Origin: Jejubacter calystegiae
GTDB taxonomy: Bacteria; Pseudomonadota; Gammaproteobacteria; Enterobacterales; Enterobacteriaceae
Direction of reading: 5' to 3'
NCBI RefSeq assembly: GCF_005671395.1
Contig: NZ_CP040428.1
Span: forward strand, 1,116,001-1,180,000
Length of the DNA: 64,000 nucleotides
Shown one piece after another: positions 55,025-64,000 of this stretch (positions within the stretch are counted from its first letter, which is position 1; each line of letters begins with the position of its first letter). The notes under the pieces were generated by a model. That model did no database searches. It saw only the letters and a program-made list of their open reading frames with translations, and was not told where the DNA came from. Made by a program: the position numbers and the translations under genes.

Positions 55025-56110
55025 ATGACCAGGCTGACGGAAGTTTGTGGCGTCATTCTTGCGGGCGGGCGAGCCACCCGAATGGGCGGCCAGGACAAGG
55101 GGTTGCTGCTGTTAAATGATCAGCCGCTCTGGCAGCGCATCTTTAACCGGCTCTTTCCCCAGGTAGGCCAGATTATTATTAGCGCTAACCGCAATCTGGA
55201 ATCTTACCGGCAAAGCGGTCTGCCGGTCATTAGCGATACGCTTCCGGACTATCCGGGGCCGCTGGCGGGTATGCTGTCGGCCATGCAGAGCCAGAGCAAT
55301 GACTGGTTCCTGTTTTGCCCTTGTGATACCCCAAATATCCCCCGGGATCTCGCTATACGGCTGTGGCAGGCTCGAGAGAAAGCTCCCGCAGTCTGGATAA
55401 ACGACGGCGAGCGGGACCATCCTACGCTTGCCCTGGTACATCGACGGCTGATCCCCATGCTGGAAGGCTATCTGGCGAGTGGTGAGCGGCGGGTAATGGT
55501 GTTCCTGCGTCAGGCTGGCGGTCATGCGGTTACTTTTTCCGACAGGAAGAGCTGCTTTATTAATGTGAATACGCCGCAGGATCTGGAACGACGCCATCTT
55601 CCACCGTTACTGGCCATTGCCGCCTGGAGCGGTACCGGAAAGACGACACTACTGAAGCAGTTAATCCCACTGTTGCGTGAGCGTGGAATACGTCCCGGCT
55701 TGATTAAACACACACATCACGATATGGATGTCGATAAACCCGGTAAGGACAGCTACGAACTGCGTAAGGCGGGTGCGAACCAAACGCTGGTGGCCAGTCG
55801 CCAGCGTTGGGCATTAATGACCGAGACACCTGACGGCGCAGAGCCGGATCTGTACCAACTGGCAGGCAGAATGGATAGCCGTCATCTGGATATGATTCTG
55901 GTGGAAGGCTTTAAACATGAGGCGATCGCCAAAATTCAGCTTTATCGCGACGGTTGCGGTCACCAGCCAGAAGAACTGCAGCCAGACAGCCATACGCTTG
56001 CTCTGGCCAGTGATGTGCCATTCGATGTCGGGCTGCCGCAGCTGGATATCAATCAACCCCGGGAGATCGTCGATTTTATTGCTGAGTGGATGAAGCAACA
56101 GCGCCAGTAA
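55025..56110 (+). CDS. mobA: fused MobA-MobB molybdenum cofactor protein
   Basis: One frame of 361 residues joining two proteins that are separate in E. coli. Residues 1 to about 193 are MobA, molybdenum cofactor guanylyltransferase, with [16 protein letters not shown] and [10 protein letters not shown]. Residues from about 194 on are MobB, the GTP-binding adaptor, with [12 protein letters not shown] (Lys206), [15 protein letters not shown] and LVEGFKHE. The MobA end ([10 protein letters not shown]) runs directly into the MobB start ([12 protein letters not shown]), where E. coli MobA stops and MobB begins MIPLLAFAAWSG. The start ATG at 55025 is preceded by AGAGGCGA; an earlier start is open but unsupported. 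Confidence 0.93.
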   Translation: MTRLTEVCGVILAGGRATRMGGQDKGLLLLNDQPLWQRIFNRLFPQVGQIIISANRNLESYRQSGLPVISDTLPDYPGPLAGMLSAMQSQSNDWFLFCPCDTPNIPRDLAIRLWQAREKAPAVWINDGERDHPTLALVHRRLIPMLEGYLASGERRVMVFLRQAGGHAVTFSDRKSCFINVNTPQDLERRHLPPLLAIAAWSGTGKTTLLKQLIPLLRERGIRPGLIKHTHHDMDVDKPGKDSYELRKAGANQTLVASRQRWALMTETPDGAEPDLYQLAGRMDSRHLDMILVEGFKHEAIAKIQLYRDGCGHQPEELQPDSHTLALASDVPFDVGLPQLDINQPREIVDFIAEWMKQQRQ

Positions 56111-56138
56111 AGGAGTGTGAGCGGACAGATTCTCTCAG

Positions 56139-56167
56139 GCCCTCTCCCAAAGGAGGGGGCGATTTTT
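56139..56167 (+). terminator. terminator of the mobA-mobB gene
   Basis: GCCCTCTCC-CAAA-GGAGGGGGC hairpin followed by GATTTTT. Confidence 0.75.
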
Positions 56168-56183
56168 ACCGTGCCATAAACGC

Positions 56184-56213
56184 AAAAAACCCCGGTCAAT
56201 GACCGGGGTTTTT
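56184..56213 (-). terminator. rRNA operon terminator
   Basis: CCCCGGTCA and TGACCGGGG form a 9-bp stem flanked by A and T runs; on the minus strand it follows 5S rRNA by about 15 bases. Confidence 0.92.
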
Positions 56214-56223
56214 CACTAATTTG

Positions 56224-56343
56224 ATGCCTGGCAGTTCCCTACTCTCGCATGGGGAGACCCCACACTACCATCGGCGCTACGGCGTTTCACTTCTGAGTTC
56301 GGCATGGGGTCAGGTGGGACCACCGCGCTATCGCCGCCAGGCA
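56224..56343 (-). rRNA. rrf: 5S ribosomal RNA
   Basis: 120 bases with the enteric ends TGCCTGGCGGC and CTGCCAGGCAT. Last gene of the rRNA operon. Confidence 0.97.
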
Positions 56344-56446
56344 AATTCTGTTCCGCTTACCGCCACACACGGCCATAAACGTTTATCCGTCACAAGCTGA
56401 TTTGATTCTGTCTCTCAACATCACACCAAAACATCTTTGGCGTTGT

Positions 56447-59353
<2,907 letters not shown>

Positions 59354-59447
59354 TCACAACCCGAAGATGTCTTCGTGTTGTAAGCTTGAGAGACCCATTA
59401 AACGGTTGTCCCGTTTATGGATTATCAATTTTCAGCTTGTTCCGGAT

Positions 59448-59459
59448 TGTTAAAGAGCA
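59448..59459 (-). promoter_or_regulatory. boxA antitermination site in the spacer
   Basis: TGCTCTTTAACA on the minus strand between tRNA-Ala and 23S; identical to the boxA in the leader at 61517-61528. Confidence 0.85.
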
Positions 59460-59503
59460 GATACTTCACAATGCACGATTAAGTACATTCTGAAGTAGTG
59501 TTA

Positions 59504-59579
59504 TGGTGGAGCTATGCGGGATCGAACCGCAGACCTCCTGCGTGCAAAGCAGGCGCTCTCCCAGCTGAGCTATAGCCCC
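59504..59579 (-). tRNA. alaT: tRNA-Ala (anticodon TGC)
   Basis: 76 bases beginning GGGGCTATAGCTCAG with anticodon loop CTTTGCACG and an encoded CCA end. Identical in layout to the spacer tRNA-Ala of E. coli rrnA, rrnD and rrnH. Confidence 0.97.
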
Positions 59580-59692
59580 AAAGTCGTTAGTTAACCTCGA
59601 TACCAAATGCAATTCTTTTCCGGACAAGGCGTGAGTCCACGAAGTTTATTGAAATAAACGAGTGGGCGAACAACGCAGTACGGGGAAGAATT

Positions 59693-59769
<77 letters not shown>

Positions 59770-59842
59770 GTAGAGGTTTTCACTGCTTCTTTGTTTTTCA
59801 TCAGACAATCTGTGTGGACACTGCGAAATCTGTATCCAAAGG

Positions 59843-61384
<1,542 letters not shown>

Positions 61385-61516
61385 AAGTTTGATGCTCAAA
61401 GAATTAAACTTCGTAATGAATTACGTGTTCACTCTTGAGACTTGATATTCATTTAGCGTCTTTCGACGTTCAGGATATCAGTGCTTTCGAGTGCCCACAC
61501 AGATTGTCTGATAAAT

Positions 61517-61528
61517 TGTTAAAGAGCA
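61517..61528 (-). promoter_or_regulatory. boxA antitermination site in the rRNA leader
   Basis: TGCTCTTTAACA on the minus strand, downstream of P2; the standard Nus antitermination site. Confidence 0.85.
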
Positions 61529-61562
61529 GTGCGCGCTGTTTTGTCAGCGGCGCGGGCTGCGT

Positions 61563-61590
61563 ATATTACGCTTTCCCGCCCGGGAGTCAA
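61563..61590 (-). promoter_or_regulatory. rRNA promoter P2
   Basis: TTGACT (61585-61590), 16 bases, TAATAT (61563-61568) on the minus strand, with the usual G+C-rich discriminator. Confidence 0.85.
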
Positions 61591-61660
61591 GCGTTTATTT
61601 TCGCTTTCGTCCCGCTGACCCGGTGTGCCGTAAGGCGTTGTTCCGTGTCAGTGGTGGCGC

Positions 61661-61688
61661 ATTATAGAGCCTGAATTCGTGCTGGCAA
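61661..61688 (-). promoter_or_regulatory. rRNA promoter P1
   Basis: TTGCCA (61683-61688), 16 bases, TATAAT (61661-61666), then GCGCCACCAC at the start site, as at E. coli P1 promoters. The A/T-rich GAAAGTTTTTTTGAATTAA just upstream is the UP element. Confidence 0.9.
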
Positions 61689-61839
61689 GAGGTTAATTCA
61701 AAAAAACTTTCAAGCGCATGCTTTTTCGCCTTTAAGCATGAAAAAGCAGCAATTTGTGTGATATTTGCCGTTTTTGCCACCGTATAATTATGGCTAATGG
61801 CATACTAGTCCCGATAACAGCGATTCAGAGAATGCCTCT

Positions 61840-62550
61840 ATGTCTTTAAATGCACAACAACAGGCAGCACGCAAAAATCTCTCCTGGGTGCTGGCTGAAA
61901 AGCTGGCGCAGCAGATTCTTAACGGCGAGTATGCGCCGGGCAGTATTCTTCCGGGTGAGATAGAGTTGGGCGAGCAGTTTGGCGTAAGCCGCACTGCAGT
62001 AAGGGAAGCCGTAAAGACGCTGACGGCAAAAGGCATGTTGCTGCCGCGGCCGCGTATTGGTACCCGCGTTATGCCACAGAGTAACTGGAACTTCCTGGAT
62101 AAAGAGCTGCTCACCTGGTGGATGAAGGTAGAAAGCTTTCCCCGTGTCATCGACGCTTTTCTGGTTATGCGCCACTCTCTGGAACCCAAGGCCTGCTCGC
62201 TGGCCGCATCCAACGGCAACGATTCACAGCGTGAAGCATTACAGACACTGATGGCGCAGATGAATGAGCTGGAAAAAGAGTTCGATCGCCAGCGCTGGGT
62301 GGAGGTCGATATGGCATTCCATGAGCAAATTTATGCGATGAGCAACAATCCGTTTCTCTCTTCATTCGCAAATCTGTTCCGCTCTGTCTATTACAACTAC
62401 TTTTCGTTTATTACTGACAACAGCGTGGTGAAACTCGAACTCCACCAGGCTGTTGTTAATGCCATTATAAAAGGAGACAGCCAGGCGGCAGAGCAAGCCT
62501 GTCAGGCACTCCTTTTGGCCCCGTTACCGAATACATCACTGACTCAATGA
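61840..62550 (+). CDS. yieP: FadR-family regulator YieP
   Basis: GntR/FadR-type regulator of 236 residues. The N-terminal winged helix shows [20 protein letters not shown] and [19 protein letters not shown] (read as two segments), and the C-terminal all-helical FCD domain has the metal-binding pattern around [15 protein letters not shown]. It overlaps hsrA by 4 bases (ATGA). In E. coli yieP lies immediately upstream of rrnC; here it lies directly upstream of this rRNA operon in the same divergent arrangement. Confidence 0.92.
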   Translation: MSLNAQQQAARKNLSWVLAEKLAQQILNGEYAPGSILPGEIELGEQFGVSRTAVREAVKTLTAKGMLLPRPRIGTRVMPQSNWNFLDKELLTWWMKVESFPRVIDAFLVMRHSLEPKACSLAASNGNDSQREALQTLMAQMNELEKEFDRQRWVEVDMAFHEQIYAMSNNPFLSSFANLFRSVYYNYFSFITDNSVVKLELHQAVVNAIIKGDSQAAEQACQALLLAPLPNTSLTQ

Positions 62551-63941
62551 AAAAACGTCGCAGTATGGCCGGGCTACCGTGGATTGCAGCCATGGCCTTC
62601 TTTATGCAGGCGCTGGACGCCACCATACTCAATACCGCGCTACCCGCCATCGCACATAGCCTTGACCGTTCGCCGCTGGCAATGCAGTCCGCCATTATCA
62701 GCTATACCCTGACGGTCGCCATGTTGATTCCCGTGAGCGGTTGGCTGGCCGATCGCTTCGGTACCCGGCGTATTTTTATGCTGGCGGTCACGCTCTTTAC
62801 CCTGGGCTCTCTGGCCTGCGCGTTATCCAGTACCCTGACGGAGCTGGTTATCTTTCGCGTGGTTCAGGGGATTGGCGGCGCCATGATGATGCCTGTAGCG
62901 CGTCTGGCGTTACTGCGGGCTTACCCACGTAATGAGCTACTGCCGGTGCTGAACTTTGTCACCATGCCGGGTCTGGTGGGACCGGTCCTCGGCCCAATGC
63001 TGGGCGGCGTACTGGTGACATGGGCCAGCTGGCACTGGATATTCCTAATCAACATTCCTATCGGCATTCTGGGGCTGATCTACGCTCACCGCCATATGCC
63101 TGACTTTACCGCGCCGCGCCGGGGATTTGATATGGTCGGCTTTCTGCTGTTCGGCCTGAGTCTGGTGCTCATTTCCAGCGGGATGGAGCTTTTTGGCGAG
63201 CGCGTCGTTGCCAGTCTGGTGTCGCTGTCGGTGGTCGCCGGGGGGATACTACTGCTGATGGTCTACGTGCTACACGCCCGTTACCACCCCACGCCGCTTA
63301 TCGCACTACCGCTATTTAAGGTACGTACCTTTTCCATTGGCATCACCGGTAATATCGCCTCCCGATTGGGCACCGGCTGCGTTCCGTTCCTGATGCCGTT
63401 AATGCTGCAGGTCGGTTTTGGCCATAATGCGCTGATCGCAGGCTGTATGATGGCGCCCATCGCCATTGGCTCCATTCTGGCAAAATCTACCGTTACCCCA
63501 ATTTTACGTCGCGTGGGCTACCGCCGTACCCTGATTGGCGTGACCATTTTTATCGGTCTGATGATTGGCCAGTTTGCGCTACAGGATGCGCAAATGCCGA
63601 TGTGGCAGCTGCTGATACCGCTGTTTATTCTGGGGATGGGGATGTCTACCCAATTCACCGCCATGAACACTATTACGCTTGCGGACTTAAACGACGATAA
63701 CGCCAGTAGCGGCAACAGCGTGCTGGCAGTGACCCAGCAGCTATCCATTAGTCTGGGCGTCGCCGTGAGCGCAGCGGTATTGCGCTTTTATGAAGGGCTT
63801 AGCGATAGTTCGACGACGGTGCAGCATTTCCACTACACCTTCCTGACGATGGGAGCCGTCACCATCATGGCCGCAGCGATCTTTATGCTGCTGCGCGCCC
63901 ATGACGGACGCAACCTGATTAAGGCGCGACGTCGCGATTAA
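62547..63941 (+). CDS. hsrA: DHA2-family MFS transporter HsrA
   Basis: Fourteen-helix drug:proton antiporter-type permease of 464 residues (E. coli HsrA is slightly longer). MFS motif A is [11 protein letters not shown] (about residues 62-72) and the motif C region is [13 protein letters not shown]. It begins with the [19 protein letters not shown] signature of the DHA2 family. High-copy E. coli hsrA changes sigma-S-related secretion phenotypes; its cargo is unsettled. Its stop overlaps the stop of rbsR on the opposite strand. Confidence 0.93.
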   Translation: MKKRRSMAGLPWIAAMAFFMQALDATILNTALPAIAHSLDRSPLAMQSAIISYTLTVAMLIPVSGWLADRFGTRRIFMLAVTLFTLGSLACALSSTLTELVIFRVVQGIGGAMMMPVARLALLRAYPRNELLPVLNFVTMPGLVGPVLGPMLGGVLVTWASWHWIFLINIPIGILGLIYAHRHMPDFTAPRRGFDMVGFLLFGLSLVLISSGMELFGERVVASLVSLSVVAGGILLLMVYVLHARYHPTPLIALPLFKVRTFSIGITGNIASRLGTGCVPFLMPLMLQVGFGHNALIAGCMMAPIAIGSILAKSTVTPILRRVGYRRTLIGVTIFIGLMIGQFALQDAQMPMWQLLIPLFILGMGMSTQFTAMNTITLADLNDDNASSGNSVLAVTQQLSISLGVAVSAAVLRFYEGLSDSSTTVQHFHYTFLTMGAVTIMAAAIFMLLRAHDGRNLIKARRRD

Positions 63942-64000
63942 GTCGAGCCGCGCACGATCAGTTCTGGGGTCAGTTGCAACCGCTGCTGACCCAGAGAAGG
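63938..64000 (-). CDS. rbsR: ribose operon repressor RbsR (3' end only)
   Basis: The last 20 codons of a LacI-family repressor, ending [11 protein letters not shown]. In E. coli rbsR lies next to hsrA in the same orientation, and this tail fits RbsR. The rest of the gene is beyond the window. The TAA stop overlaps the hsrA stop by 2 bases. Confidence 0.8.
   Translation of the reverse strand, partial: PSLGQQRLQLTPELIVRGST

Overview
The window is chromosomal DNA of a member of the Enterobacteriaceae. The evidence is a near-complete E. coli-like housekeeping block (glnA-glnL-glnG, yshB, hemN, yihI, csrC, engB, spf, polA, yihG, dsbA, srkA, yihD, mobA-mobB), a whole rRNA operon, and yieP-hsrA-rbsR. 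Base composition is fairly G+C-rich except in the fimbrial island. It is not E. coli K-12 or a close relative: gene order around the rRNA operon differs, mobA and mobB are one reading frame, yihF is missing from its usual place, and a gluconate dehydrogenase and two acyl-CoA catabolic clusters are present. I cannot name the species from sequence alone.

Layout. 1-8.8 kb (+): an acyl-CoA ligase (5' end outside the window), a family I CoA-transferase, a short-chain dehydrogenase and a thiolase in a tight operon, then an MFS organic-acid transporter, glycerate 2-kinase and a CdaR-type regulator. Together they look like a catabolic island for an unidentified hydroxy or oxo acid. 8.8-14.4 kb: a LacI-type repressor, divergent across a 660-bp gap from a three-subunit membrane-bound flavocytochrome c dehydrogenase (gluconate 2-dehydrogenase type). 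14.5-16.8 kb: a Gfo/Idh/MocA oxidoreductase, fructose-6-phosphate aldolase (fsaA) and a hexapeptide acyltransferase. 16.9-25.9 kb: a surface-adhesion island. An FNR-like regulator converges on a minus-strand run of major pilin, chaperone, usher, LuxR-type regulator, adhesin, HD-GYP phosphodiesterase, MarT-like membrane regulator and FidL-like protein. 26.6-31.1 kb: a ketone-body operon (3-hydroxybutyrate dehydrogenase, thiolase, CoA-transferase A and B) with a divergent LysR regulator. 31.2-38.5 kb: emrD, then anaerobic sulfatase maturase, two DUF202 proteins, sulfatase yidJ, transporter yidK and AraC regulator yidL. 38.6-56.1 kb: typA through the mobA-mobB fusion, with the small RNAs csrC and spf. 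56.2-61.8 kb (-): a complete rRNA operon 16S-tRNA-Ile-tRNA-Ala-23S-5S with P1/P2 promoters. 61.8-64 kb: yieP, hsrA and the 3' end of rbsR.

How the genes work together. The two CoA clusters share one logic (activate or transfer CoA, oxidise, thiolyse) and both feed acetyl-CoA into central metabolism. The maturase would convert Cys52 of the neighbouring YidJ sulfatase to formylglycine, with YidK as probable importer and YidL as regulator. The Tat signal on the small subunit of the gluconate dehydrogenase probably carries the signal-less flavin subunit across the membrane, and the tri-haem subunit passes electrons to the respiratory chain. The fimbrial run carries its own transcription factor and a c-di-GMP phosphodiesterase, which suggests control of the sessile/motile switch from within the operon. 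The glnA-glnL-glnG region keeps its classical NtrC sites and sigma-54 promoter.

The most notable points are the fimbrial operon with internal regulators, the unidentified acyl-CoA/glycerate cluster, the MobA-MobB fusion, and the rRNA-operon junction joining the 5' flank of E. coli rrnC to the 3' flank of E. coli rrnA. I saw no insertion sequence, prophage or CRISPR array.
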